This document shows positions 40,471-53,588 of a DNA stretch of 64,000 nucleotides, one piece after another (the first letter of the stretch is position 1; every line of letters starts with the position of its first letter). Origin of the DNA: Ecdyonurus torrentis (taxonomy: Eukaryota > Arthropoda > Insecta > Ephemeroptera > Heptageniidae). The translations under genes and the position numbers were made by a program. Location: contig OX439132.1 in the NCBI GenBank assembly GCA_949318235.1, positions 43,269,331-43,333,330 of the forward strand, given 5' to 3'. The notes below the pieces were generated by a model. That model was given only the letters and a program-made list of their open reading frames with translations, was not told where the DNA came from and did no database searches.

Positions 40471-41776
40471 ATAGATAACAAACCCACACATTGGCAAAAT
40501 ACTTTGCGTGTGATTTTATCTTTAAACTTTGTGTTCAACTAGACTTTACAAATATTTAACTATGTTATTCACGCTCTTAAACACATCGTTTATAAAGCAG
40601 AATTTCAAACATCTCTTTGTAAACCATGCCACGTAATTTTTTAAACATCGAATCTTAAAATATCATATACATAGTCACAGCAGATAACTCAAAATACTTC
40701 TATTATTATGGTTTCTTTTGATGCTATTAAAATGAATTTAAGTTGCATTTTTAATCTTATTTATAAGGTTTCTTTTATCAAAAATATTGATTGAAATCAA
40801 TATTGGAGTAACCGATACTAACAGTGGTTATCAAATATCTATAAAATTTAAAATTGTAAATATATTCTGTGCACTCACAGAAATTACGTTATAGAAATAA
40901 AAATCAATGCTGCATGGAATTCAAATAATTGGAAGCCATTGAACTCAAGGTAGCGCCGTGAATTTAGGCTTTCCTCGTAATAGTAATGTAGTGCGGGTTG
41001 CAGTTTTTCAGGATACCGCTCCAAAACAAATAATAATTTCCATGACGCCCGTGTGCGCGCGTATGTATTTTCACAACTCGTTTGTTTATCGCACTTTATA
41101 GTCTACTTTCTTATCACTACATTGTTGGCTGTATTATCAGAGTAAACAATTTTCTATATTTTTAAATATTATTGCATGGCACAACGACCCAGTTTTTATT
41201 TGTTTTCTGTGTAGTATTTTTTTTTTTTTTTAATTTTTTTTTTTACATTTTGTATTTTATTCAAATTTGGATTATTTAAATCTAAATTTTGTGCAGGTGT
41301 CATGAGATATTTTAAATATTTATTTTTACACTACCATAAAACACATAAAAAATTTAAGAAGATGGTTTCTAAAACTTTTATGACGATTTTAGATTGTTGA
41401 CAGGTTAACTAACTTTGAGAAGAGATGCATTTTCAGTTTTATAACTTTTTTATCTTTAAAAATATCCCTCTTCGTTTTATATGCAGCTCGATTTAAAGTT
41501 GTAAAATTTCAATGAGTTGGGATACTAAATAAATTCTAAACTAAAAAACCCTCTTGAAAATTTCATGTTATTCACAGCTGCAAATATTTCAATGAATTTT
41601 AGATCGTTTCAATTTCTTCAGCAACGCAGAACAAAACAAAATGTTATTACTTTAAATAATAAATATTTTTTTATGTAATATAATTTAAAAATAGGCATAT
41701 TGATCGAGTATTGACGCAAACGGTTAAATATGATCGATGTATACAGACAGTGTGTCTGAAATTTTATTGTATTGTC
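40471..41776. other. Non-coding stretch in the first intron
   Basis: No gene or element ends are recognised. T-rich runs lie at about 41217-41244. Confidence 0.45.
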
Positions 41777-41893
41777 TTAAAGGCGTAGAACACCTTGAAC
41801 AAAAAACGTGTCTAATATCCTACCTAAATTCAACGTTGATTTGAGCGGAGTCATTGATTTCTATTTTATTTTTCTATTCACGAAATGAAACCA
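41777..41893 (+). mobile_element. Half copy of the AGGCGTAGAA TTAA element
   Basis: It begins TTAA-AGGCGTAGAACACCTTG and follows one arm of the palindrome at 62244 (TCAACGTTGATTTG, CGGAGTCATTGATTTCT, CTATTCACGAAATG), then stops where the inner arm and second half should be. It ends about 110 bases from the donor of coding exon 1, inside the intron. Confidence 0.75.
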
Positions 41894-42005
41894 ATAACCT
41901 CCCTCAAAGATATCCAAATAATATCACAAAAATTTCTTTAACATATCATACTTGCAAATTTGTATATTTAAAAAAATTATAATAATAAATAAATAAGAGA
42001 CTTAC

Positions 42006-42223
42006 CGTTTGAGTCCTGCGTGCTTAGTGCCATTAAGGGCAAACTTTGCTCTAGGTTTATCCGGTTTATCCGAGCTCACAGTAGATACACTCTCAGGTGG
42101 TGAAGGTTTCTCCTCGCTAGTTGCAGGTGATTGTGTTAACTCACCAGGTAAGGAGTGAGGATGTTGGGGAGGAAGTCCTGTGCATAAGGGCTTATCTTCA
42201 CCCGGTAACATGTAAGATAACAT
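42006..42223 (-). CDS. First coding exon of a minus-strand gene, proline/serine-rich N-terminus
   Basis: It starts at ATG 42223-42221 with A at -3 and an in-frame TAA 12 bases upstream, which supports this start; a second Met is residue 5. It encodes 72 whole codons plus CG of an Arg codon, then the donor CAAACG|GTAAGTC. The piece is hydrophilic and disordered in character: PPQHPHSLPGE at about 18-28, SEEKPSPPES at 36-45, and a basic stretch DKPDKPRAK at 52-60 before FALNGTKHAGLK. Splicing to 18161-18042 keeps the frame and creates KRVSF, a protein phosphatase 1 docking motif. There is no signal peptide or membrane segment. I do not recognise the family, and the C-terminal part of the gene is missing from what I can see. 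Confidence 0.75.
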
Positions 42224-42576
42224 TTTGACTTGAATTTATAGTAACTTTTATAATTGTAATTAATCACATTTTTTTTTTTTATCTACATTCTTATTACACT
42301 TTCACTTTTTTTAAAAAGACTATAACCACACATCACTTGTGCTTTTATAAAATCACTTTTTTTCTTTTTAATTTGATTCATTTCTTACTATAATATAGTT
42401 CATAATTTTATCACTATTTTTATATTATGGCGCTTTAGTAATATTAATTTATATATATATTTTTTTAATATAATAATAATATATTTTATTTCTAAAGGGT
42501 TAAATATATACGTATACTATTATAGTACGTATAACTCGTTCGTTTATTTTCGTTGGTTGCTCTTGGCTGGGTGCTT
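42224..42576 (-). other. Candidate 5'UTR part of the first coding exon
   Basis: A plausible acceptor TTCACAG|AAGCACCC places the exon start at 42576. A perfect TACTAAC branch-point sequence (42603-42609 on the plus strand) lies about 26 bases upstream on the gene strand. The stretch from there to the ATG is AT-rich and non-coding. If real, a further non-coding exon and the promoter lie at higher coordinates. A TATA-less start inside this stretch is the alternative. Confidence 0.4.
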
Positions 42577-42719
42577 CTGTGAACATGATCAATAAAATTT
42601 CAGTTAGTAGAATATACGAGAGGACACTCAAGCATTCAACAAGGGAATACACACAACAAGATATCTTTTAAAACAGTGCAAAAAAATAGTAATAATAAAT
42701 TTTAGTGTATTTGAATAGT

Positions 42720-42724
<5 letters not shown>

Positions 42725-42752
<28 letters not shown>

Positions 42753-42753
42753 C
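42725..42753. repeat. (GA)14 microsatellite
   Basis: A short perfect GA array upstream of the gene. Confidence 0.9.
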
Positions 42754-42841
42754 TAACTAGAACAAAAAAGTTATATAATTTGAAAGATAAATATTGTACA
42801 TTCGTTTTGCTTTGAAATAATTATCTCTATATTTAGCTCGC

Positions 42842-42843
<2 letters not shown>

Positions 42844-42892
<49 letters not shown>
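42844..42892. repeat. 49-base poly-T
   Basis: The longest pure T run in the window. No retroelement body is recognised next to it. Confidence 0.95.
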
Positions 42893-42895
<3 letters not shown>

Positions 42896-44319
42896 AAAAA
42901 CATATAAGAGGGGAAAAAATTGGATTCATTACAACATTACATTATTATATATATACCGCAGAGACACCACTTTATGCTGGTCTCAAAATTAAATAACTGA
43001 AAATAGCTATAAATATACGAAATAAAGAAAACAATGGGGTAATTTATGACTCTGCAATGGCGACAGTAAGGAAAATTGTAGCCAAAAAAATGTTTCTTAA
43101 ATGTCATCTTTTTTAGAGTCCAGCAACATTTTGAGAGAAAAAATAAATACAACGCGTGCGGGAGAGAATAATTCAATTTATTTCTAGTAAAAAAAACATC
43201 CCACAAGCATTATAGTCAATAATACAAAAAAAACATAATAAAAATGTGTAACAAATATATTTTTGTAATTTTTCTTCAACTTTCATCCCCCCACATCATA
43301 ATCACGTAGCGAAAAGTATCTTGTTTTTGTAAGGTAATTAAAATTTCATTAACAGACTATCTTATACATAACATGATAAAATGCATTAAAAATGTTTCCT
43401 TTCTGCAATTATGTCTCTCGTTTTAGTAACAAATATGTAGCTTATCATTGCAATAAATTACGATTTTTACGAACAAATGATTATATTATAAGATTCTATT
43501 ATGTATTACACTTTTCATCACTTAACAAAATATGTAAAAAAAAAAAAAAAATGACAATATTTCATAAAAATAAACAAATACATATTTATACATTTTGTCA
43601 ATAATTTAACCGATTTAACCTTATTAACAGTCTTGAACTCAGAAACACTATTCCATAATTTAACTTTAAAAAAAAATCTATGTATATTTTGTGTTAAAAA
43701 TCTATAAATAATATAATAACATATAATAAATAACGATAAAAAAAAGAATAATAAATATATTATGAGTTATATTCCATTGTATATACAGTATATATGTAAT
43801 TTATTAAGTATGCATAAAAAGATTATGTAAGTCATGTAAAAAAAAAGTTTGCTAATATTTGCACTATAATTCTTTATGTGATGTTATGCTATGGCATGTA
43901 CTGTATAAGTGTACGTGTGTAATAAGATGTTATTGAAATAACGCTGATGTCAGACATATATTATTCTATGTACTCTGTATACACTGCCTAGTCAAGCAAT
44001 AAATAGCGCCTCGCCTTCATATTCAAATGATACCTAGTTATAATAAACGACTTAATAACATCGATCATTTCTATACATTATAGAATTTGTATTGAAATTT
44101 ATGTGAATTGAGTTCAATTTATATTTTATTATATATGATAGTTCATTTCATTGAAATTTTTTATAGAAAAAAAGAAGGTACATTTGTGGAAAGTATAAAG
44201 CAATAGAATTTGAAATGAATTTCAAAGTTATTGCTATTAATTATATTATATTACTTGAGGTACAAAAGCAATTAAGTAACCTGTATTTATACTAGTAAGC
44301 ATAAATTGGAATTCTAAGG
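42893..44319. other. AT-rich non-coding stretch
   Basis: No gene, RNA gene or element ends are recognised; an A-run lies at 43538-43551. Confidence 0.45.
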
Positions 44320-44790
44320 TCTTTAATGTGACCAAATGCCCCAAACACTAAAACACACAATAGGACACCCAAAAGCATGTTCAATTTTTACTATTACTCA
44401 AATTTAACCCCGCAAGAGAGCTCGAAAAAGTTGTAAAGTAGGCAAAATTCACAAATTTTGAACATTTCTGACGTCAGGATTGTTAATATTCAATAGAAAA
44501 AGTTGTGCGGGGTGAATAAGCTGAAAATTTGATTACGTTCAGGGCGTCAAAATTAGGTTCTTGCACAAAATAATTGTATTTTTGAAAATATTTTTTTGTG
44601 TTTAATAAATTAAAAAGGCATGTTATGGTCTGGACTGGAAGGTTCTGTGAACTAAATGATTTGATGAATCGCACCTTTGAAGTCCTGTTCACGCGGAGTA
44701 ATATTTTTGCTGTGAAAAAATTGGACTGTCATATTGTCCAAGGTAAGGCTTCTTGTTTGAACAGACCATTACGTTATCTATGCTTTTAAA
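44320..44790 (+). mobile_element. TTAA-flanked MITE (AGGCATAGAA family), divergent longer copy
   Basis: The stretch 44370-44570 aligns with the family interior (TTTTTACTATTACTCAAATT, AAGAGAGC, TTGTAAAGTAGGCAA, TTTCTGACGTCAG, GTTGTGCG). It is followed by about 200 extra bases and the end-like TATCTATGCTTTTAAA at about 44775. The left end is poorly kept. It may represent a longer relative from which the short copies derive. Confidence 0.5.
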
Positions 44791-45853
44791 TATCCATTAT
44801 CTATCAAAAGACTTAAAAGGACATTAAAGTATTAAGTTTTTAACATGTGCGTTTGAAAATCTCCCGTGCTTTCTGAACTTATTTTTGTTTTTAAAAATTT
44901 ATTATAATTTTTTTTTTATTAAACTTTTTTCTTTATTCCAAAATTCAGTCGTAGACAACTTTTTATTCGCTGCTGACGACATTTAAAAAAGTTCCATTAA
45001 AACTTTTTTAAAATCACTTTTCTATTATTCAACAAAGACCATCAATGATCAAAAAGTGACGTTTTTCTACCCTTCAAAATTGTTCTATAGAAATGTCAAT
45101 GCAAACACAGCATTAATTATGAAATTAATTAACTAAAGAAAAAATTAACAACATGAAATATTTCAGAAAATATCTAAAAGAATGAACATTATAATAAATT
45201 AAAATTATTCAGAGGCAATAGGTATGATTTCGATTCTAAGCTTTGTACTGCTTAAATATTTAAATTGCACAAGTTTTAACCTATTTAAAGATCACAATTT
45301 AAAAAAAAGAAAGACGCAGTTATTCATGATTACATATTAGGAAAATAATTTATATCCTCTTGAGGAGAAAGAAACAAAGTGCGCTCTGTAATTTGTGAAG
45401 ACGAGCGAGGCACCTGTTTAAATTTTCAATTGTTTTTTTACATTCATTTCAATTACTAAACAACTAGTCTGTATAATAAGAACACTGCCTTGTAGTTTAC
45501 GGTATATAACATGAAGTAAAGTCTTTCAATATTTTGCCTATAATTATAGACAATAAAGTAAATGAAAATTATTTTGGTTGCATATTTGAATTGTACGCAA
45601 AATTTTGAGTTGGTCTGTTATTTTTTTTTTCTTAATTTTATTTTGAATTATTTTTAAGAGTGTTTGAAATTTTTTAAAGGTAGACTATGACGTTATCAAA
45701 TATAGAAACTATAAGATTGCAGTTTGTTTACTTCTTTGTATGGCCTGATTATTTGCTATATATAAGTAAATGTTAAAACTAAAGCATGCAAAACGTAAAT
45801 TTTAGTTATTATAATTATTATTAAATTATTATTATTACTACTAACAACGAAAG

Positions 45854-45857
<4 letters not shown>
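44791..45857. other. AT-rich non-coding stretch
   Basis: Nothing recognised. Confidence 0.45.

Positions 45858-45914
<57 letters not shown>
45858..45914. repeat. (TA)28 microsatellite
   Basis: A perfect TA array of about 57 bases. Confidence 0.95.
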
Positions 45915-45917
<3 letters not shown>

Positions 45918-47012
45918 AATTTATTGACACCGTCAATAATCAATCAAATCTTTAAAAAAATATATTATGTGCGTATATATATTAAATATTTTTATATCTA
46001 TTAACAAAATTGACAAGAAACATTTGAAAGTAGTAAAATTAATACTGTATATTGTATCAAATACCCCCCATTTAGTTTTACCTCAGGCTAAAGCTTAATG
46101 AATTAAACAATTTTAAAATGCATTCAATGTCAAGATACAGTAGTTATAATTTAATATTTCCTTTACTGAAAGTGTGAATATAAAATACACAAATCAATTG
46201 GGACATTAAAGTTTTGAATAAAATAACTTATGCAGCAAAAAAAAAAAAAAAAAAAAATGCAGTTAATGCAAATACGACAAAAAGACCATAACAAAAAGTT
46301 TAAAAATAAAAACATTTGACAGTGATGACAATAAATTTTATTTCCTAGTATTGAAACATCAAGGCCAAATTAGCAACACATTTTTTATATTGAGATGTCA
46401 CTGAACATTTAAAATTATAATAACAATAATGAAAAGTAGGCCAACATTTCGCATTCACTTTTGTTCTGTTTGTTATAGTCTAAATTTGACGATATATAGC
46501 GGTTTATACTAAAGTGAGGGGCTATACGTATAGCTTTTACATGTAAATGAGGTGTGGGTGTCGGCGTCCTTTTGACCCCAAACTAACCATCTACACCTGT
46601 GACGTCATTCTTATTATTTTAGTCATGTGACGTCATTTTTAATCAATGATATCATTATATTTTTTTTTAAATTTGAAAATGTTTAATTAGAATTTAAGCA
46701 ATTAAAATCAATATAAAATTATATTTTATTATTATTTACAATTAAGAAATGATGTCATTGTATTTTGTTGTTATGATATATTTTAGGATCTTTAAATTAA
46801 AATTTCTGTCTAGAATAATTTTATATAATTTTATTAATTTCAAAACCTCACATTTTGGTTTATATTCCTACTTGAATACTCATATGCATCCCGCAACCCT
46901 TTGAGAGTTGTGGTTTCTATTTCTCATTTGTTTCATACGATTGTAGTTTTTAAATCGTGGCTTTTAATCTTGAGAAGAATGAATAAAAACGTACTTTATT
47001 TCATATGTTCCA
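45915..47012. other. AT-rich non-coding stretch with paired TGACGTCA sites
   Basis: TGACGTCATT occurs at 46600 and 46628, 28 bases apart, next to a GC-richer phrase (GTGTCGGCGTCCTTTTGACC). It may be the left end of an eroded element; no matching right end was found. Confidence 0.35.
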
Positions 47013-47199
47013 TGATCTTGTTGCGAACAAAATGCATATCTCGTATTTTGTCACGCGAAGTAAAATGTCTATCTCGTTTTTTGTCACATGAAGCAAAATG
47101 TCTATCTCGAGCGCAATCTCCATAACGTTTGGGAACGAGACAGACATTTTGCTTACTGTGACAAAAAACCAGATAGACATTTTGTTTGCAACAAGATCG
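47013..47199. mobile_element. Foldback element with 33-nt arm repeat, copy 2
   Basis: The ends GATCTTGTTGCGAACAAAAT and, inverse, GATCTTGTTGCAAACAAAAT are terminal inverted repeats. The left arm holds AAAATGTCTATCTCG or a variant three times and the right arm twice, with 33 nt between copies. The period equals that of the foldbacks at 2154 and 48204, although the unit sequence has diverged. Confidence 0.75.
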
Positions 47200-48203
47200 T
47201 AATATTGAAGAATGGATCACTTGCAATGAACGATTAAAATAATTTAATGAATTTTTTATATGGAAAAATCATTTTCACTTGTTGCAACCATTAAAAACAT
47301 TTCATCGCAAGTGGTCCATTGCAGTTTTTGTTAAAGTTATCTGTTAATATTTTTAATAAATGTACTGAATCGATGATATATAGACTTGTATCATAGTCCA
47401 TTTAAGCTGCATTATGATCGAAGCCATAACATTTCTATAAGCTTAATTTTTAAAGTAATTTGCTCTATTATAGTGATATATGAATGAATAATAATATATA
47501 TAAATATATTGTGTATTTTTAATACGCATATACATTTATCTTAATGATGAATAATGTTTTTGAATGAAATACAAAATTAGTTTGATTTATTTACTACTTC
47601 AGGTATCTTATTTGTTACATAAGTAAAATAAAAATATTCTTAAGAGAAGTATCATAATAATGGCACAGAAAATATAGCAATAGATAATCGTTTTTAATTG
47701 TGACTCTTAATTAAAGACAAAATACTAAAATACTTAAAATTGGCAATATTTTATATTATATGATTGTAGAAAAAATAAATGAATTTGAAAAAGAATCTGA
47801 TTTTAAATTTGCGTATTTAAACATTCAATTTAAATTATTATTTTACAAAGATAAACTCAATAAATTTTCAATATTCTTTATTTTTATATGATATAGGATA
47901 AGTTTTACATGGAAGCTTTAGTAATTTGATTCTTTAGGAAGCATAAGGTTATAACAGAGAACAGTATAACATATTGTACAATACGTTGCTTCATCATAAT
48001 GAAATAAAAAATATATATATCATGTAGATGAAAGCAGTGAGAGTGTCATCGTATTATTCAAAGTGCAGGCAAGGCATCTTGAGACTGAATAAAAAATATA
48101 TATATATAAGAAATGACATCACCTTACATTATGTTTTTAACTAAGTCGGCTTGTGTGCTGCTGGCTTATATGTAAGTACTGTATATATATATATATATAT
48201 ATA
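47200..48203. other. AT-rich non-coding stretch
   Basis: The short dispersed repeat shared with 3655-3740 lies at 47255-47340. A (TA)13 array ends at 48207, at the border of the next foldback. No gene is recognised. Confidence 0.45.
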
Positions 48204-48422
48204 TATCGATGTTCTCGCGTCAAGATGAAGCTACTACACTTTACAAATTTCCGAAGAATGAACGATCTACACTTTACAAATTTGCGGCTACCTGGAGCTT
48301 TTCCTACCTGTTTTATATAGCAGATGCTTCAGGTAGCCGCGAATTTGTAAAGTGTAGATCGTTCATTCTTCGGAAATTTGTAAAGTGTAGTAGCTTCATC
48401 TTGACGCGAAAAGATCGATATA
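48204..48422. mobile_element. Foldback element with 33-nt arm repeat, copy 3, near-perfect arms
   Basis: Arms of about 100 bases match almost without error: TATCGATGTTCTCGCGTCAA on the left, and reading the right end inward, TATCGATCTTTTCGCGTCAA. CTACACTTTACAAATTT occurs twice per arm, 33 nt apart. The loop is only about 25 bases. It is inserted in a TA microsatellite, so a target duplication cannot be read. The high arm identity suggests recent origin or arm-to-arm conversion. Confidence 0.85.
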
Positions 48423-48826
48423 TATATACAAAGGTACTGCGGGTGAATAATTATTAAAAATAAACACAACACAGTCATGGTAAAGAGAATTGTCACGGGA
48501 CTTTTTTTTTTTTTTTTTCATCGTCACCCATGAATTAAGTTGAACTAGATGTTTTAATGACACAATTAATTAATATAGGCAATGAATACTTGATTACTTT
48601 TATTGTAAATGTTTTTAAAATGGAAAGATTGATTTCGAATTTAAAAGTAAAATATATTCTATAGTTACTCAAGTGTATATAGAAGGGAAATGATTATTTC
48701 GCTCTTTTTGTCTTTTCCCCCTAAAGTTAACTACGTTAACAAATCTTTAGTATCATAAAGTGGTGAGCGAAAGAAAAAAAAAGACGATAAAAGAAGAAAA
48801 TCTCAAGCACTTTTTTCCCTAAGGAG
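48423..48826. other. AT-rich non-coding stretch
   Basis: No gene is recognised; a T-run lies at 48503-48518. Confidence 0.45.
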
Positions 48827-49268
<442 letters not shown>

Positions 49269-50849
49269 GATATTAAGAAAATAAACAAAATTCAAAATAC
49301 CATGGTTAATAAAAAAAAAATGCAATATTTTGCAACAAGAAACTTATATAGTATTATCTTAAATAATCATAAAATATATACTCTCAATTATCATAATGTA
49401 TGTCATGTATATAAAATTAAATATCTCACCAGCAGTGAGTAGTAAAATTACGTACAGTTTTCAATGAGACTCATTGTATAAGTACAGTACACAGCATGCA
49501 CCATGTTAATACCAGTATAAATGAAAGTTAATGCAACATAGTTTATATTTAATGATATCATAATCCATATCTGAGCTCGCCTTGAGCCATGTTAAACAAA
49601 GAACATTATCTCCTTCATCTCTCTGTACATATATGTAAGTAACATATGGCTTATACACTGCAGTATTGAAATTAGATATTTACTTTCATAATCGTTAATA
49701 ACTTTATTATGAAATATAATATGAAACACTTTAAATATCGTTTAGCGTAAGAATATAATAAATATTATTATTTCCTGCATTCATATATAAAAAAGAAATT
49801 TGCGTCAGAAATTTACCTAAATAATATATAATAAAAGCCATATATTTAGTTTGTTTTCTACGTATATCATCGTAAAAGATTTTAATTCACTTTTTAAAAA
49901 GCTGCCGTTTTTTTTTTTTAATTTCTTTTTTAACACTGGAATTTTTTTTTTCACTTTTTTTTTATTATTATTTTTTTGGCAGCGAGTGGCGATAACAATC
50001 AACTGTCAATGCTAATGGCATGGTAATTCTTTTGTATACGTCACTAGAGCATATAAAATTATAATTTGTAATAATAACAAAAATCACATGAAAATAATAC
50101 TTGCTTTTAAAAATCTGTGATAACTTTTTTGAATAAATGAATGAGGAATCAAAAAGTTGGAATATTTATAATAAAAATACTTGGACTAACTTTTTTTAAT
50201 TTGAATGGTATAACTAGTCTAAAATTAAGCACTTCATAACGTTTTGAGAACAGTAAAACTACAGCTGCTTAGAGGAAAAGTTAAGAAGCATCACATGGAA
50301 AAAAATTCATAGTTTGTTAGAAAAAAAAGTGAACTTGTAAAGTTAGATATTATTACGATTTATAAAAACCAAAATAACAGTATTTTTTTTTTATTCGTCT
50401 AAACATTAAATAAAAATAGTACTTTCCTCTTTTTTCCGTTATAAATTTTTCACTTATTTTATTATCAATTTTTTTTCCTGAAGCTCCAAGGACTTCCATA
50501 ATATCCATTTTTATTTTTTTTCCTTGGTCATTCATTAAGTTTGTTTTATAAACGCCTAAGAGGTTTACAAATGAGTACAAAAAAAAAGTGAGTTGGAAGT
50601 GGTGGTTTATATTTAAGTTATGTGTTGTTCTTAGAACGACGAGCTCTCGCGCGGTGTGGTAAATAATTTGTAGCGCGTGAAGCTGAAGTAAAAAAAAACT
50701 TTGACACATGTTTGGTGTTATTATAACTTCTTGAGATGAGACAGAGAGAGGTGATACAGCGTCTAATTGTTATCAACAATCTTCACAATTATTGTTTAAT
50801 ATTTGTAATATACTTAATCATGCTTTTTTTCCCCTAAGATGCCTCATTC

Positions 50850-50896
<47 letters not shown>

Positions 50897-51783
50897 GTCA
50901 TTTTTATTTTTATTAATATTTTTAGTATAAAAAATTAACTTCCAAAGAATGGTAATAAAATTATAATACACGCAATTTTGACTTTGCACAAAGTAATAAT
51001 AATAATATAGAAATCGTAACACAAGGGAGATTAAAAAAAAAAATACTGTCTTTTATTCAAAAATATTATTTATTCAAAGAGATGAGGTTCAGGCTTTTTA
51101 AATACTTTCTTGGGGGTTTAAAAACCTTTAACACTATTGCTAATTTTATTTATTTCTCTCATATTTTTTAATATCATTAAAAAAGTAACTCGCTACTTTT
51201 GAATTATAATATGAATTAAGATTTGTAACAATTGTAATTTTGCATACATTTTATAATTCCATATTAGCTTTAATATTTTACAGCAACGAGCTATAAAACA
51301 TAACTTATGATAATCTAAAGCCACAGGGTATAATCATTTTTCCCTTTATAGTTACAAAACAATGAAAAATGATATAACTGAATGCCGTGTTTCCAAATAA
51401 AAACTATAATTAAAGAAATCAGTATAACATTTAACTTATATAACATAGAGAATGTTAATTATACACGCTAATTATTACATATTTACAAGTGGCAATTATA
51501 TTCACAGTAATTATACCACAACAGGGACAGTAATTAAAATTATTCAATATAATAATACCAATAGTGTCATACCTTTACATCGCACCATATATAGCAATGA
51601 AGTGATACGTGTTAAAAAAATAAAAAAATTAATATCTCGTAATTCAACACTTAAAATAAAACTCTAAAATTTTATATCGTATTACTAAGTCGATTAAAAT
51701 ATAATCTAATATTATAGATCTCAAATTTACACTTAAAAAAATATGCATTGAAGAGCTTTTATACACGGTTTTTCAATGTATAT
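49269..51783. other. AT-rich non-coding stretch
   Basis: A 40-base poly-T lies at 50852-50891. A 118-codon minus-strand frame (50709-50353) includes KKIKMDIMEVLGASGKKID; it has no recognised domain, its first part is from a GC-richer patch, and I treat it as probably random. Confidence 0.4.
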
Positions 51784-51975
51784 TAACGGTTATGACATCA
51801 CTAAGCGTTGAAATTCTCTCAAAAACAACGTAAGTGACGTCATAAGCGTTAGGACCGAGGTTTACAACCTACGACTAACATTGAGGTTTATTTCTTTGGG
51901 ATTCTAACGCTTGTGACGTCATTTGCACTTCTATCGTTATAGGTTGACAACGTTTAGTGACGTCATAACCGTTAT
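51784..51975. mobile_element. 192-bp foldback carrying three TGACGTCA sites
   Basis: The terminal inverted repeats TAACGGTTATGACATCACTA and, inverse, TAACGGTTATGACGTCACTA continue into AAGCGTTG/AACGTTG. An inner inverted pair, TGACGTCATAAGCGTTAG and CTAACGCTTGTGACGTCA, makes it a two-level palindrome. TGACGTCA lies at 51835, 51914 and 51958, and the fourth expected position is TGACATCA. Confidence 0.75.
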
Positions 51976-52169
51976 TTCTACAATACTTAAAATATTGTGA
52001 AACTATAGTCCCAAGTTTTGCGGGGCTATATATAGGTCTAGTTTTTAAACGATCGCCCAAAATCACGTACTAGTGTACAAATAATTAATTAATCGATTTT
52101 CAAAACATTCGTAGATTCTCGGGACTGTATAATGTACAAGCTTTTTAATGAATTTTTTAAGTATGTAGG

Positions 52170-52172
<3 letters not shown>
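51976..52172. other. Short non-coding stretch
   Basis: Nothing recognised. Confidence 0.4.

Positions 52173-52259
<87 letters not shown>
52173..52259. repeat. (GA)43 microsatellite
   Basis: A perfect GA array of about 87 bases. Confidence 0.97.
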
Positions 52260-52262
<3 letters not shown>

Positions 52263-53453
52263 ATTAAGTTGATCAAGATATTCATTTTATAATACTCTCA
52301 TTTTATTTAATAGTTTTCTATTTTTACTTGCAAATAAATTTTATAGTTTTTAAGCAAATTAAAAAGCTCGTTAGAGATAAAATATAAAAAAAAAGCCCAC
52401 ACAACGATACTTAAAAATTTAAAGAGAATAGTTTAATGTAGAGGTCATTGTCAAATAAAGAAAAGTTATTTTTATTTTTTTAAATATTTGGTCACGTACT
52501 TTGTGGCAGGAAAATTTTCGCAGTCATTTTTGTACATGAGATGCATACAAAATCAATATCACGTGGCGAAACGTGTGTTGTTGTTTTTTTTAACACGCAG
52601 ATACAAAAGTGATAAGTAATGACTCATATCATATATAAACAAAATGAATATTTAATATTATCATTTATACAAAATGATGTTTAAAAAAGATACGATTTAA
52701 TTCATATCCAACACTTTTTTTGCGTGTTATATTTTGATATCAATTAATCATTTAAACTTTTATAAACAGATGGTACATAATTAAATAATTAATGTCACTT
52801 TTTTTAAAAAAATATACAGTAATACTATTTTATGGTTTTAAAAGTTTTGATCCATAAATTTGAAAAAAGTAAACAATTTTATGATAATAAATCATTAATG
52901 TAAATTTTATGTTTCAAAAATATTTACTATATATGTATATACAAAGCCACATTGGGATGTATACTTTATATTTTTAAAGCCACAATAAACTTAGTGGTTA
53001 AAAAAGTAACGCAAAGTTTGCAAATCATATATTCTTAAGTTGACAATTTTCAATATCGTCATGAAGTGTAAATTTAATACCTCAACTTATATAAATACAT
53101 TTTTACGTTTTTTATAGATTACGGATATAATCTTTTGGGAATTTCCTTTTTATTTTAAAAAAATCTTTTTTTTTATACATAAAATGTAATGTTTAAAATT
53201 ACATACATTTTATTATCGAGTCATACATGCGTGTTTTATGTGGTTCGTGTAATGTACGGCAGTATTTGATTGAAAGGTTCAAATTAGTTTGCAAATCAAA
53301 AAGCTCTATATATATATATAATATATACCTCTGACATTTGCACGCTATTGTTTTATTTTACTTCGAGGTTCCTCTCTTAATTTATTGATCATAATATCAA
53401 GTCCAAGATTACCCAGGGGCGGACTGACAACATTTTGGTATAAGCAATACCAA
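52260..53453. other. AT-rich non-coding stretch with a hAT-like end
   Basis: CCCAGGGGCGGACTGAC (about 53412-53428) resembles the terminal sequence of many animal hAT-type MITEs; no matching right end was found. Otherwise nothing is recognised. Confidence 0.35.
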
Positions 53454-53588
53454 TGAGGAAGGTGATTTGGGGAGCCGATTTATACACGAATTTAAAAAGA
53501 TCGTGATTAGAAGGTTCCAAAAAAAGTAGTTTTAAGTCTTTTTATAAAGTTTTAGGTATATAGAGAAATCTTTAATTCACCTTCCTCA
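53454..53588. mobile_element. 135-bp MITE with TGAGGAAGGTGA ends
   Basis: The left end TGAGGAAGGTGATTT and right end AATTCACCTTCCTCA are inverted repeats identical in sequence to the ends of the 459-bp foldback at 33086. TACCAA occurs next to both borders and may be the target duplication. The interior is not obviously shared, as is usual for deletion derivatives. Confidence 0.75.

Noticed and set aside
50353..50709. 118-codon minus-strand frame with mostly non-repetitive sequence
   Set aside because: No recognisable domain, no splice or promoter support, Lys/Phe/Tyr-rich composition typical of random AT-rich DNA. Transcript or homology evidence would change this.
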